Below, one piece after another: positions 35,399 to 44,031 of a stretch of DNA of 48,994 bases. The notes under the pieces are model-generated. The model ran no database searches, had not been told where the DNA came from, and saw nothing but the letters and a program-made list of their open reading frames with translations. This DNA is from Bryobacteraceae bacterium (lineage in GTDB: Bacteria; Acidobacteriota; Terriglobia; Bryobacterales; Bryobacteraceae). Position numbers and translations under genes: made by a program. The stretch lies in NCBI GenBank assembly GCA_030039005.1, contig JASHQT010000400.1, forward strand, positions 1-48,994, in the 5' to 3' direction. How positions within the stretch are numbered: the first letter of the stretch is position 1; every line of letters begins with the position of its first letter.

Positions 35399-36130
35399 CT
35401 ATTTCACCGTGCAAGGGCGCGGCTTCCATCCGGCACTGTCCGGTTGTTTTCGATAGTGCGAAGCGGTCAGATAAGGTTGAAAAAGATACGCCGGATCTTC
35501 CACCGTGGTGGTGACTACCAGATAGGCGTTGCCATCGGGTTCGTTCACGCGGTCCAGGTATTCGATTAGCGTAGTGCTTGCGCTGTACGGCACTCCGTTC
35601 TTGCGCAGATAACCGGGACGCAGGCGCGTGGTCACAACCTTTAGCGATCCGACCGGCGCGATTCCCCTTCCCACCGGCACCAATTCCCACGATGCTTTCG
35701 AGTACCCCTGCCAATCGCCGCCGCCAGTTTCCGCCGAATTGAAGCGCAGCAGTCGTGTCTGCTCGCCATTATCGGCGTCGATGCGCAGAGTATTGTCATC
35801 CTGCCAGGTGATGCGCAGATGCCCGGGGACTCGCATGATGGCCGGCGCACCGTAGCTTTTGCATTGCTCGCCCGCGGCTTCATCCTTGGCCGGATCCCAC
35901 GCGTCGGCGATTTTCCGCCCGGCCGGATTGAGCAGGATGCCATTATAATCTCCCTTGAGCGGCGTCACCATGCGATAGCGCCAGTCCTCCGTGACAACCG
36001 ATACCCAGAATCCGGTGATGTCATAGAGCGAGGCTGCTTTTCCGGTTCGCGGCGCCGCAGAACCAGGGCCAAATTGTGCGTTAACGCTCAACGTGAGCAA
36101 CAACGCGACCGCAGCGAGACGCAGCGCCAT
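35399..36130 (-). CDS. Small secreted protein of the acidobacterial beta-rich family
   Basis: The 243-residue product has a signal peptide (1-19) and a single beta-rich domain: DITGFWVSVVTEDWRYRM near 38-55, a QCKSYGAPAIMR segment, ELVPVGRG, and a C-terminal YLVVTTTVEDPAYLFQPY. Its layout parallels the N-terminal domain of the next protein (33521-35389), so it may be a partner or paralogue. ATG 36130 overlaps the stop of the upstream MBL gene (ATGA), and its own stop lies in the ribosome site of the following gene, so the three are translationally coupled. No function is established. Confidence 0.75.
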   Translation of the reverse strand: MALRLAAVALLLTLSVNAQFGPGSAAPRTGKAASLYDITGFWVSVVTEDWRYRMVTPLKGDYNGILLNPAGRKIADAWDPAKDEAAGEQCKSYGAPAIMRVPGHLRITWQDDNTLRIDADNGEQTRLLRFNSAETGGGDWQGYSKASWELVPVGRGIAPVGSLKVVTTRLRPGYLRKNGVPYSASTTLIEYLDRVNEPDGNAYLVVTTTVEDPAYLFQPYLTASHYRKQPDSAGWKPRPCTVK

Positions 36131-37095
36131 CAGATGCCTTTTCGCCTCGCGATATTGACGTCCGTACAGGCGCCCATCACTCGAAGGAATTTCTGATAAT
36201 CGCTCCGGCCGATCACAAACGGATTCGGCTCGCCAGGTTTGCGCGCCTTCAATTGGTCCAGCTTCGCCTGAATGGGATCCATCAGCGGGTGATTCTGCAG
36301 CTCCACTTCCACCTTGGCCTTTCGTGTTTCCTCCTCGAAATGGACGACGGACTTTGCGTAGGTCTGCAGGCCCTCGTCGGAAACGATCCCGGGCGTGAGG
36401 ACGGTACCGGCGTACATCGCGGCCATGTACGTCTTTCCGGTATCTTTCACCGGAAAGATAAAGCCCATCGACCCCGGCGTATGCCCCGGAACGGCGAATG
36501 GAGTCAACTTGAAATCGCCCAGCACAACAGGTTGCCCCTCTACCAGCACCTGATCATGCTTCGGCAACGGCGCAGGAGGGCCTTTACCACCGCGTGCTGG
36601 AGCATGTTCCATCAACTGCCAGTCGGCTTCTGAGATATAGATCTTGGAGCCGAAATGCTCTTGAAAATAGGCGGTGCCTCCGAAATGATCGGCGTGCCCG
36701 TGGCCGACCACAATGATTTTCACCATCGCCGGGTCGAGACCGAGCTTCTGAAAGCCCGGGAGGAGCTGGGTTTCGGTTTGGTCCGGCGATAGCGAATCGA
36801 TCATCAGAAGCCCCGCGGACGTTTGGATTACATACACGACGGTGCCTTGGTTGCCGATCACGTACACATCGTCGAAGACTCTCGTTGGTTCAATTGGCGG
36901 ATCGGAGGGGCTGTTTGGACGAGGCGCCTCGCAGAAGAAGTGTTCTTCTCCGGCCCACCTTGGGCCTCCTACCTTCTTCGCCTTCGCGATGAGCGCTTTC
37001 ACTGCCTCTGAGTCCGGCTTCGCGGGTGCGGGGGGCGGCGACTGAGAATACAACAGCGCGGTGGTGACTACGGCAACGGCAATGGCGTTCTTCAT
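36130..37095 (-). CDS. Secreted MBL-fold hydrolase, subclass B3-like
   Basis: The 321-residue protein has an N-terminal signal peptide (3-17) and a complete MBL zinc site: H132, H134, D136 and H137 in GHGHADH, H205 in PGHTPGS, and H269 in LQNHP. The absence of the zinc-ligand Cys and the late NHP motif match subclass B3 beta-lactamases and their many environmental relatives. An extra N-terminal region with EEHFFCEAPRP is typical of acidobacterial members. It could hydrolyse beta-lactams, lactones or another ester; sequence alone does not decide. It is the first intact gene of the minus-strand operon ending at 33521. Confidence 0.87.
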   Translation of the reverse strand: MKNAIAVAVVTTALLYSQSPPPAPAKPDSEAVKALIAKAKKVGGPRWAGEEHFFCEAPRPNSPSDPPIEPTRVFDDVYVIGNQGTVVYVIQTSAGLLMIDSLSPDQTETQLLPGFQKLGLDPAMVKIIVVGHGHADHFGGTAYFQEHFGSKIYISEADWQLMEHAPARGGKGPPAPLPKHDQVLVEGQPVVLGDFKLTPFAVPGHTPGSMGFIFPVKDTGKTYMAAMYAGTVLTPGIVSDEGLQTYAKSVVHFEEETRKAKVEVELQNHPLMDPIQAKLDQLKARKPGEPNPFVIGRSDYQKFLRVMGACTDVNIARRKGI

Positions 37096-37120
37096 TTTGT
37101 CCTCGTTCGCGCGATCCCCG

Positions 37121-37321
37121 TTAGTGGATCACTCCGCTCGCGGGATCGCGAATTCGCTTATCAAATAAATCTACTTCATCCGGGGGTGCGCAGACATCCT
37201 GCAGCGGTCCGGTCCATCCCTCGACGGTCTTGATGGTGTCCTTCTCCAGCCTGCGAAACTTCTTCAAGTCGCTGGTCCACGGTGCAGTGTAGATCTTCGG
37301 ATCGTTGATTGTCATCGGCAA
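37121..37321 (-). pseudogene. C-terminal remnant of GHWEGD-type secreted protein
   Basis: This 66-residue frame (TTG 37321 or ATG 37315) begins INDPKIYTAPWTSDLKKF, which corresponds to the very C-terminal part of the secreted family (compare IDPQTWTRPWTV in the protein at 2970-4013), followed by a cysteine-containing tail. The 250 or more residues that normally precede it are missing, and no matching coding sequence is visible upstream, so this looks like the end of a deleted gene. It lies 25 bp before the MBL gene and on the same strand, so its old promoter region may now serve that operon. Confidence 0.6.
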
Positions 37322-37447
37322 TTCGAGTACGTCTCGGGAGTTCTGGGCTGAACCGCAGCAATACCCGCGCCTGCCATGGCTACAAAGAACAGCCGAGTGT
37401 GTGAATCTCTCAGGACCACGAGAACGAAGAAGTCAGCATAGGCCTGG

Positions 37448-37471
37448 CAATCGATTCGGCACAATCGATTG
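37448..37471. repeat. Repeated CAATCGATT in divergent region
   Basis: CAATCGATT occurs at 37448-37456 and 37462-37470 (14-bp period). The core AATCGATT is itself palindromic. It lies between the minus-strand MBL operon and the plus-strand MBL/esterase pair, so it may be a pair of regulator half-sites. Confidence 0.4.
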
Positions 37472-37482
37472 TTCCAATGATT

Positions 37483-37503
37483 TGTATCGGCTAGACCGAT
37501 ACA
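37483..37503. promoter_or_regulatory. Candidate operator: 8-bp arms, 5-bp spacer
   Basis: TGTATCGG at 37483-37490 and CCGATACA at 37496-37503 form a perfect inverted repeat around CTAGA. A second, weaker one (GTCAC 37507-37511, GTGAC 37521-37525) follows. It lies 65 bp before the GTG of the plus-strand MBL gene, where a dimeric repressor could act. No regulator gene is nearby. Confidence 0.5.
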
Positions 37504-37567
37504 TGTGTCACGCCGAGACTGTGACGCAGCTACCTTCTGCGAATGTTTTCTGAAAGAATAGATCACC

Positions 37568-38584
37568 GTGAAATGGACTCGTCGGCAATGCGTACGAATC
37601 GGCCGGACTGCAAAACCGTCCGCAATCATTTTGGTGACTTTTGGCGTGATCGCCACGGCGCAGACGCCCCCGCCGCCCCCTGTGCCGACTGTGGACGGCT
37701 ACATCGCTGCTGCTAAAGTTGCCGCCGGGACGGACTGGGCCGGAACGTTGGTCCGCATGTGTATTCCCCCGCCATCGGGCGCCGGCGGCCCTCCTGCCCT
37801 GGGCCGAAACGTCCCGGCACGCGAGACATGGTACGCGGAACCAGCCAAAGTCGCCGACAACTTCTATTTCCTCGGCACCAAGATTCACAGCGCGTGGGCT
37901 CTGGTCGGGGATCAAGGCATCATCATCATCGAGGCATTGTTCGACTACGCCGCGAACGACGAAGTCCTGGGTGGGCTCAAAAAGGTTGGGCTGGATAAGA
38001 ATAAGGTCAAGTACGTGATCCTTTCGCATGCTCACGGCGATCACGACGGCGGAGCCAGACTTCTGCAGGATTCGATACCGGGCGTGCACCTCATATACGG
38101 AGCCGAGGATTGGGACGCAGTCGAGAAGGCGCCCACGCACATGGGCGGCAAACCCAGGCGCGACATCACCGGTGACGATGGAATGGTTGTCTCGGTGGGC
38201 GACGCATCGCTGCGCATTGTAACCACGCCGGGGCACACACCGGGAACGCTTTCGTATTTGTTTGAAGTTCGTGACCACGGCCGGCCGCTGCGCGTGGCTT
38301 ATGTCGGTGGCACCGCGATCCCGTTTAACGCGGACGCACAATATTATGACCGCTATATGGCGTCATCGAAAAAAATGGCGAAAGCCGCCGCCGATTATGG
38401 CGCCACGGCGCTGATCAGCAACCACACGGAGTTCGACAATGCCTACTACAAGGCCCATACGGCCGCGGATCGCAAGGACGGCGAAGCAAATCCGTTCGAC
38501 GTCGGCGCCGATGCGGTAGCTCGTTATTTCGAAGTGGTCCAGGACTGTACGACGGCAGCTAAGCTACGGGCGACGGGCAAATAA
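37568..38584 (+). CDS. Secreted MBL-fold hydrolase, subclass B3-like
   Basis: The GTG start at 37568 gives 338 residues with a Tat-like or general signal region (RRQCVR then a hydrophobic stretch 17-31) and a Pro-rich linker. The zinc site is complete: H154, H156, D158, H159 in SHAHGDH, H223 in PGHTPGT, and H286 in SNHTEFD. The family has an added N-terminal segment with WAGTLVRMCIPP shared with the homologous MBL at 36130-37095 (WAGEEHFFCEAP), so the two divergent genes encode related enzymes. Substrate unknown; B3-type beta-lactamase activity is possible. Its stop is 9 bp from the next start and overlaps that gene's ribosome site region. Confidence 0.87.
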   Translation: MKWTRRQCVRIGRTAKPSAIILVTFGVIATAQTPPPPPVPTVDGYIAAAKVAAGTDWAGTLVRMCIPPPSGAGGPPALGRNVPARETWYAEPAKVADNFYFLGTKIHSAWALVGDQGIIIIEALFDYAANDEVLGGLKKVGLDKNKVKYVILSHAHGDHDGGARLLQDSIPGVHLIYGAEDWDAVEKAPTHMGGKPRRDITGDDGMVVSVGDASLRIVTTPGHTPGTLSYLFEVRDHGRPLRVAYVGGTAIPFNADAQYYDRYMASSKKMAKAAADYGATALISNHTEFDNAYYKAHTAADRKDGEANPFDVGADAVARYFEVVQDCTTAAKLRATGK

Positions 38585-38593
38585 GGAGGAAAC

Positions 38594-40462
38594 ATGAACC
38601 TCAGAGCGGTAGCGTTGATGGCCCTCACCGCCGCGCTGTTGCTTCTTCCCGCAAGCAGAGCACAGAACGCCAGCGGAACGAAAAAAGGCTCGTGGGAGAA
38701 GATCGAAGTTCACGGAAAGTCGCTCGAAGGGAATCTCGAAGGCGACTCTCCCGATCGCGACGTGTTTGTCTATCTGCCTCCGAGCTACGCGACGAGCCCG
38801 AACCGGCGCTATTCGGTGGTTTATTTTCTTCACGGCTACGCGGCGCACGCCGAAACGTATTGGAAATCATTGTCGGTTCCGGCTGCTGCTGACGCTGACA
38901 TCGCGAACGGGTCGTCGCGTGAAATGATCATCGTGCTTCCGGACGCTTTCACGATCTATAACGGCAGTATGTTCTCGAATTCGCCCACGACCGGTGATTG
39001 GGAGGCCTTCATCGCGCACGACCTGGTCGCTGATATCGACGGACATTATCGCACCATCGCTGAGCGCGCCGCGCGAGGGCTGGCTGGGCATTCGATGGGC
39101 GGATATGGAACGCTGCGCATCGGCATGAAACATCCGGAGGCGTTCTCGGCGCTTTATGCGATGAGTTCCTGCTGCCTGATGAACGATCCGCAGCGGCTCG
39201 TCCCCGGGGCAGGGGCGAATCAGCGCCCGACCGGCGTGCTGGCGAAGGCGCTCTCGGCGCAAGCCGCCGCATGGGCGCCGGATCCGCAAAATCCTCCCGA
39301 TTTTTTCGATCTTCCTACCAAGGATGACGAAATACTGCCTCTCATCGCCGCCAAATGGACCACGAACTCGCCGTTGGTGATGGTCGACCAGTATGTGCCT
39401 AATCTCAAGAAGTATCGCGCCATCGCCATTGACGTCGGAACGCAGGATCCGTTCCTCGCCACAAACTCGGAACTGGACCAGGCTCTCACGCGCCTGGGCG
39501 TTACTCACAGATTCGAAAGCTACGAAGGCACACATGATAACCGGATCACCGCCCGTTTTGTGGCGAAGGTGCTGCCGTTCTTTTCGGAAAGCCTCGGGCC
39601 AGAAACTTTCGCACCCGCCAGCGGACCGGTTGCGCGGATCGCGTTCGGCTCCGCCCTGAACGCCGATCAACAGATTTTGGAATCGCAACAGCTTGCCAAA
39701 GCTACCCGCGCGCCCGAGCCGCGCGCGAAGGGAGATCAGCACCGAACCTACAACTTTCCAGCGGCCAAAAAGGAAATGCCGTATCGCTTATACGTGCCCA
39801 CCAAGTGGGACGGCCAGTCAAATCTTCCTCTTATCGTGATGCTTCATGGCGCCGGCAGCGATGAGAATCGCTACATGGACATGAACGATCGCCAGCTCAT
39901 TCGCTTAGCCGAGCAGCACGGCTATGTTGTGGCCTCGCCGCTGGGCTACAGCCGGTTGGGAGCCTATGGCACTCCTCTCCGGCTGCCCGCGGTCTTTGGA
40001 CAGCTGGAGATCGCGGCCAAACAGAGAGCCGCTGTAACTCCGGAAGCGGAACACACTCTCGAACTCAGTGAGAAGGATGTGATCAATGTTCTCGAAATCG
40101 TCAGGAATGAATATCCGATCGACTCCTCCTCGGTATTCTTGAGGGGCCATTCCATGGGCGCTGGAGGCACGTGGTATCTGGGCGCGAAATACTCAAAATT
40201 GTGGCGCGCGATTGCCCCCATGTCGGGACCGTTCGTCGACCGGGCGAATTATCCCTGGGACCGAATTCGTTCCATGCCCATCATGATGAGCGAGGGCACA
40301 CTGGCCCTGCCATCGGTCGAAGGCAGCCGATTGATGCGCGACTGGATGTTTCAGCAAGGCTTTAACGTCGAATACTACGAAGTGAAGGCCGACCACCAGG
40401 GCATGGTGCCGTTGGTGCTGCCCGCGGTCTTTGACTTTTTCGACCGCTATCGCGAGCGCTAA
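38594..40462 (+). CDS. Secreted tandem esterase (two alpha/beta-hydrolase domains)
   Basis: ATG 38594 follows AAGGAGG, a strong ribosome site. The 622-residue product has a signal peptide (1-22) and two hydrolase domains. The first (about 35-335) is of the esterase D/feruloyl-esterase type, with YFLHGYAAH and nucleophile GHSMGGYG near 165-172. The second (about 385-620) resembles PHB depolymerase/phospholipase-type esterases, with VMLHGAGSDE and GHSMGAGG near 517-524. Each has a plausible Asp and His (first: EGTHDN; second: KADHQGM). The duplication of different esterase types in one chain suggests stepwise attack on a polymer or bifunctional ester. It is cotranscribed with the MBL gene. Confidence 0.86.
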   Translation: MNLRAVALMALTAALLLLPASRAQNASGTKKGSWEKIEVHGKSLEGNLEGDSPDRDVFVYLPPSYATSPNRRYSVVYFLHGYAAHAETYWKSLSVPAAADADIANGSSREMIIVLPDAFTIYNGSMFSNSPTTGDWEAFIAHDLVADIDGHYRTIAERAARGLAGHSMGGYGTLRIGMKHPEAFSALYAMSSCCLMNDPQRLVPGAGANQRPTGVLAKALSAQAAAWAPDPQNPPDFFDLPTKDDEILPLIAAKWTTNSPLVMVDQYVPNLKKYRAIAIDVGTQDPFLATNSELDQALTRLGVTHRFESYEGTHDNRITARFVAKVLPFFSESLGPETFAPASGPVARIAFGSALNADQQILESQQLAKATRAPEPRAKGDQHRTYNFPAAKKEMPYRLYVPTKWDGQSNLPLIVMLHGAGSDENRYMDMNDRQLIRLAEQHGYVVASPLGYSRLGAYGTPLRLPAVFGQLEIAAKQRAAVTPEAEHTLELSEKDVINVLEIVRNEYPIDSSSVFLRGHSMGAGGTWYLGAKYSKLWRAIAPMSGPFVDRANYPWDRIRSMPIMMSEGTLALPSVEGSRLMRDWMFQQGFNVEYYEVKADHQGMVPLVLPAVFDFFDRYRER

Positions 40463-40465
40463 CCG

Positions 40466-41218
40466 TCAGGGCGAGATTCGGACGGTGACGCGGCGATTCT
40501 CGTAATCGGCTTTTCCGTTGGCCGCGGCCGGTTCGGAGACCCACCGCACCGCTGAAGCCGGTGTTCCCAGCCCTTTTAATACTTCCGCGACGCGCTGCGC
40601 CCTCAATTGCGCTGCGCCGGGTTTTTCGGTCAGCACGCTTCCGTCCGACAATAGCGTGGCGCCCCGATAACCGGTGACCTCGATCGTATGCGCCTTGGAA
40701 ACACGCGCGTACTCGGCGATATCGGTCACTTGCCGGGTGTCTCGGGCAAACAGAAAATCACTATCGAAATCGTAGCGAATCGTAAACTGCCGCTCCACAA
40801 ATGGAGGCTCCGGTCGCTGGGGTGGCAGGGCAACTGTCGATACCGGGGCTTGGCGGGTGGATGGTCCGGCGGGACGCTTGGAGGGCGGCGCATCGATTCC
40901 AGGCTCGGCCGGCAGGATGGTGTTGCACGCGCGATCGAGTTCCGGCATCACGGAGACGTGCACCGGCTTCAAGGGAATCCCGCCGCAAACCCGCGGACCG
41001 GGCGCGACCGTTCCCTCAATCAGCGCTTGATGGAGCAATTGCGGCGGGTAGAAATCCGCGGTGATGTCCTGTTGAATGCCCAGGAAGTAAGTCTCTCCCT
41101 TGTAATCGGCAAGAAAGCATGGCACGGTTTTGGTATCACGCACCACTGGGCACGCCAAGAAATTCAGATGCTGAGCCAAGCACGGTAAAGCGATGCCGAG
41201 AAGGAGGACAATTCGCAT
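40466..41218 (-). CDS. OmpA-like domain secreted protein
   Basis: The 250-residue product has a signal peptide (1-15), a Cys-containing N-terminal part, a Pro-rich linker near 110-135, and a C-terminal domain of the OmpA/MotB type: FTIRYDFDSDFLF, HTIEVTGYRG, a LRAQRVAEVLKGLG helix and YENRRVTVRI. Such domains bind peptidoglycan; the protein probably sits in the periplasm or outer membrane. The ATG overlaps the stop of the upstream cytochrome gene (ATGA), so they are cotranslated. It converges on the esterase gene with a 3-bp gap. Confidence 0.75.
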   Translation of the reverse strand: MRIVLLLGIALPCLAQHLNFLACPVVRDTKTVPCFLADYKGETYFLGIQQDITADFYPPQLLHQALIEGTVAPGPRVCGGIPLKPVHVSVMPELDRACNTILPAEPGIDAPPSKRPAGPSTRQAPVSTVALPPQRPEPPFVERQFTIRYDFDSDFLFARDTRQVTDIAEYARVSKAHTIEVTGYRGATLLSDGSVLTEKPGAAQLRAQRVAEVLKGLGTPASAVRWVSEPAAANGKADYENRRVTVRISP

Positions 41219-42750
41219 CAGAGGACACCCAAAAAGTTCACCAGGTCTTGTTTCTCTTGCTCGGACAGCTTCATGTCGAAACGGCGATCATAAAAATCCA
41301 CCAGCTCCCGGAGCGATTGCGCGGAGCCATTAGAAAAATAGGGCGCGCGGGCGGCGAGTCCGCGGAACTGCTGCATTACGATGGACCCCACATCCACGCA
41401 GCGGCCCGAAATCAAAGCGCGCCCTGGATCGCTCGTGTAGATTACGCGCCCCAGGTAAGGATGCGGCGGAGCGTCCTGGTTGCAGACGATCTTGAACACC
41501 GGCAGTTCGCGCGAGTCGCTATAGAATGGCGGTTCCGTCCAAGTGGGGTAGTTGGTTGTCCCGACGTCCACCCAGCCCGCCGATAGGTCCTGCCCCGTCA
41601 TTTGCGCGTTGTGGCACGTCGCGCAGGTGCGCTTCAACGGATTTCCCAAACCGATGGAGTTGATGTGCGTAGCGTCGCGCAGCCAGAATTGGCGGAACAT
41701 GAAAATGTTGTTGCCGCGTGCCACCGATGCGCGGAACTGGGCTTGTGCCGATTGCGCCGGGTTTTTCCACACCTCGAAAAGCTGGAAAACCGGATCGTAG
41801 TCGTTATCGCCCAGAACGCCGGTGCGATGCTCCGCCATCGCACGCGGCCCGAGCGCCGGGGGCCCGCCGACCTCATCGAGCGGCCCGGCCTGACGGTCCC
41901 AGATTTGCGCGGCGTAGATCTGGCTTTCAAAATCCACAATGCGCTCGAGCATTGCCTCCGGCAAGGCAGCCCGTCTCTCCAGATGCTCCCGGGCTGCGGT
42001 TCGCGCTTGCGAACGCAGACTGGGCTCGCGCGCATCGGCCATGAAGTTCATGCTTACCGGCTGTCCGGTATCGGGGTCGACATCGGCCAATCCACCGAGC
42101 TTCAATGCGAACTGCGGATGCGGGTTAGTGACGTACTTCAAATTCGCGGCCATGCGCGGCCGGCGGAACACGGAGATCGCCGGGTGGATGCTATGCAGGC
42201 CGTATGTGGCGCTGGTATTGCATCCGGTCGGATCGCTCACCACTTCGATCGAAAATTCGGGCGTTCGTTTCGGCGGCGGCCAGGGGATCGCGATACGAAT
42301 CAGCCCGCGATTGAGCAATAGAGAATGCGAGCTCTCTTGGTCCTGCGGAAGATCGGGACAGTTGGAGCCGTCAATGGCAGCGAACAGCGGATCCTTACCT
42401 TGGGTTGCCTTCCATCGCTCGCGAATTCCGGAAGCCGACAGGCTCATCGCATAGGCGGGTTGATGACACGTGACGCAGGCGCGGCCGTTGGCGCCAAGCG
42501 GTGCGAAGAAGGGGTGGCCTTTGGTGTCCAACGGGCCGGAAGCGTTCACGAGGCCCAAACGCCCCAGCGGATCATCGAACTGGAATTGGACTGGGAGCGT
42601 GACGTCCTTGCCAGGTTCGATCCAGCCCAGTTGCGTCCCCGGAGTTGCAGCCTGTAGCCGCACAGTCGCTACCAAAGCCGTGCAGAGCAGGATGCCAACA
42701 ACGGTGGCAGCCCGCGGTTGATGCGCGCCGAGAGTGGAATTAGTTTCCAA
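41218..42750 (-). CDS. Di-heme cytochrome c, MauG/cytochrome c peroxidase-like
   Basis: The frame is open far upstream, but that part lies antisense to the MFS gene and reads as non-protein (His/Arg-rich). The most plausible start is TTG 42750, which gives a signal-anchor (TVVGILLCTALVATV at 16-30); no ribosome site is visible, so the start is uncertain. The 510-residue product has two heme c sites, CVTCH near 92-96 and CATCH near 374, and conserved C-terminal features of the bacterial di-heme peroxidase/MauG group (RAPYFSNGSAQSLRELVDFYDRRF). It is a periplasmic redox enzyme or electron carrier. It is coupled to the OmpA-like gene downstream. Confidence 0.8.
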   Translation of the reverse strand: METNSTLGAHQPRAATVVGILLCTALVATVRLQAATPGTQLGWIEPGKDVTLPVQFQFDDPLGRLGLVNASGPLDTKGHPFFAPLGANGRACVTCHQPAYAMSLSASGIRERWKATQGKDPLFAAIDGSNCPDLPQDQESSHSLLLNRGLIRIAIPWPPPKRTPEFSIEVVSDPTGCNTSATYGLHSIHPAISVFRRPRMAANLKYVTNPHPQFALKLGGLADVDPDTGQPVSMNFMADAREPSLRSQARTAAREHLERRAALPEAMLERIVDFESQIYAAQIWDRQAGPLDEVGGPPALGPRAMAEHRTGVLGDNDYDPVFQLFEVWKNPAQSAQAQFRASVARGNNIFMFRQFWLRDATHINSIGLGNPLKRTCATCHNAQMTGQDLSAGWVDVGTTNYPTWTEPPFYSDSRELPVFKIVCNQDAPPHPYLGRVIYTSDPGRALISGRCVDVGSIVMQQFRGLAARAPYFSNGSAQSLRELVDFYDRRFDMKLSEQEKQDLVNFLGVL

Positions 42751-42819
42751 CGCTGGAATACATAATAAATCGGGAAGGCAGGGGCGCGAAACCAGCCCCG
42801 GCAGTCTAGAATAAAGCCT

Positions 42820-44031
42820 GTGTCCGGCCAGACCGCAAAATGGGCGCCTTCCTTCGCCGCCGTCGTCATCGCCATGATGGCGATTCAAATGTCGAGCTTG
42901 GGCTTCTCGCCGTTGTTGCCCGCGATTCAGAAAGACTTCGCGTTGAGCTATTCCCAGATCGGGCTGTTCACAGGGCTCTACGGTTTGGTTGCGATGGTGG
43001 TGAGCGTTCCGGCGGGAATGCTGGCCAAGCGCGTGGGAGAAAAGCGTGCGCTCTCGGGCGGCCTGTTGGGAGTCGCGCTGGGGCTTTTGTTGCTCAGCCA
43101 GGTCAGTGGCTACGCCCCGGCTCTTGGCGCGCGCATCGTGTGGCTGATCGGATATCGCACGGCATTCGTCTGCGTGATGATCTCCGTCGCCCTGGTGTCG
43201 CCTGGTGAATTTCGAAGCAGCGCGATGGGAATTCTCGGGGCCATGGCGTCGCTGGCCTCCGTCATCGGCGCGCCGTTTGGGACCAAGATCGCGGAACCGT
43301 TCGGATGGCGCGGCGGAATCATCGGATTTGCCGTGATGGCGGTGTTCGGCGCCGTGGTGTTTTGGTTCGGCTATACGCCGCGGCCGAACGGGGTCGAGGC
43401 GCCACTGCGTGGCCATGGCCCAGTCATGCCATCCCGCAGCGCGTTCCGTTCGCCGGTGGTTTGGAGCATGGTACTTCTGGGCCTGATCAACATGGGCGGG
43501 TTCAGCGCAACGTTCTTTGTGCCGTCGGCCGTCAAGACCATGTTTCAGCTAGGCGCGATGGAGAGCGCGTACGTCATCAGCACCAGCTATGTCGTGGCGA
43601 TCTTCGTCAATATCCTCTTCGGCTATCTCTGCGATCGCTATAACCGCTGGGACATGATGATCGCGCTCGCCGTGCTGCTGGTTCCCTCCTGCTTCGCCAT
43701 GATGATTCCGAATCTGCTGGTGTTTCGCGTGGCCACGGCGCTGGTGATCTCGCTCGGCCTGTGCGCGACGAATCAGATTTTCGCGCTGGCCGGCGACGTG
43801 GCGGACCGCCGCGAGATGGGGCCGGTGATGGGCGTCGTGAGTCTGGGTGGAGGACTCTTCGGCTACGTCGGGCCGCAGGTCTTGGGCATTTTGCGCGATC
43901 GAACCGGAGGGTTCACGGCCGGCTGGTATTTCGTCGCGGCAGGTGTAATTCTCTCGCTGATCGAGATTGTCTTCCTGCGGCGCTACGCGCAATCGCGGCC
44001 GGTCTTGGAGCTGAGTCCTTCCAGAAACTGA
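42820..44031 (+). CDS. MFS transporter
   Basis: GTG 42820 starts a 403-residue protein with about twelve hydrophobic segments. The first pair of helices is followed by AGMLAKRVGEKRAL, the position of the MFS loop 2-3 signature, and the middle loop (residues 185-210) is polar. The second half repeats the pattern with GYLCDRYNRWD. Substrate cannot be assigned; organic acid or drug transport are both possible. It is divergent from the cytochrome gene (70-bp gap), and its 3' end overlaps the convergent dehydratase-subunit gene by 49 bp, a long overlap suggesting either mutual interference or a shorter true protein. Confidence 0.87.
   Translation: MSGQTAKWAPSFAAVVIAMMAIQMSSLGFSPLLPAIQKDFALSYSQIGLFTGLYGLVAMVVSVPAGMLAKRVGEKRALSGGLLGVALGLLLLSQVSGYAPALGARIVWLIGYRTAFVCVMISVALVSPGEFRSSAMGILGAMASLASVIGAPFGTKIAEPFGWRGGIIGFAVMAVFGAVVFWFGYTPRPNGVEAPLRGHGPVMPSRSAFRSPVVWSMVLLGLINMGGFSATFFVPSAVKTMFQLGAMESAYVISTSYVVAIFVNILFGYLCDRYNRWDMMIALAVLLVPSCFAMMIPNLLVFRVATALVISLGLCATNQIFALAGDVADRREMGPVMGVVSLGGGLFGYVGPQVLGILRDRTGGFTAGWYFVAAGVILSLIEIVFLRRYAQSRPVLELSPSRN

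Noticed and set aside
42751..43416. N-terminal extension of the di-heme cytochrome frame
   Set aside because: It is antisense to the MFS transporter start, His/Arg-rich without signal or domain, and typical of a shadow frame in high-G+C DNA.
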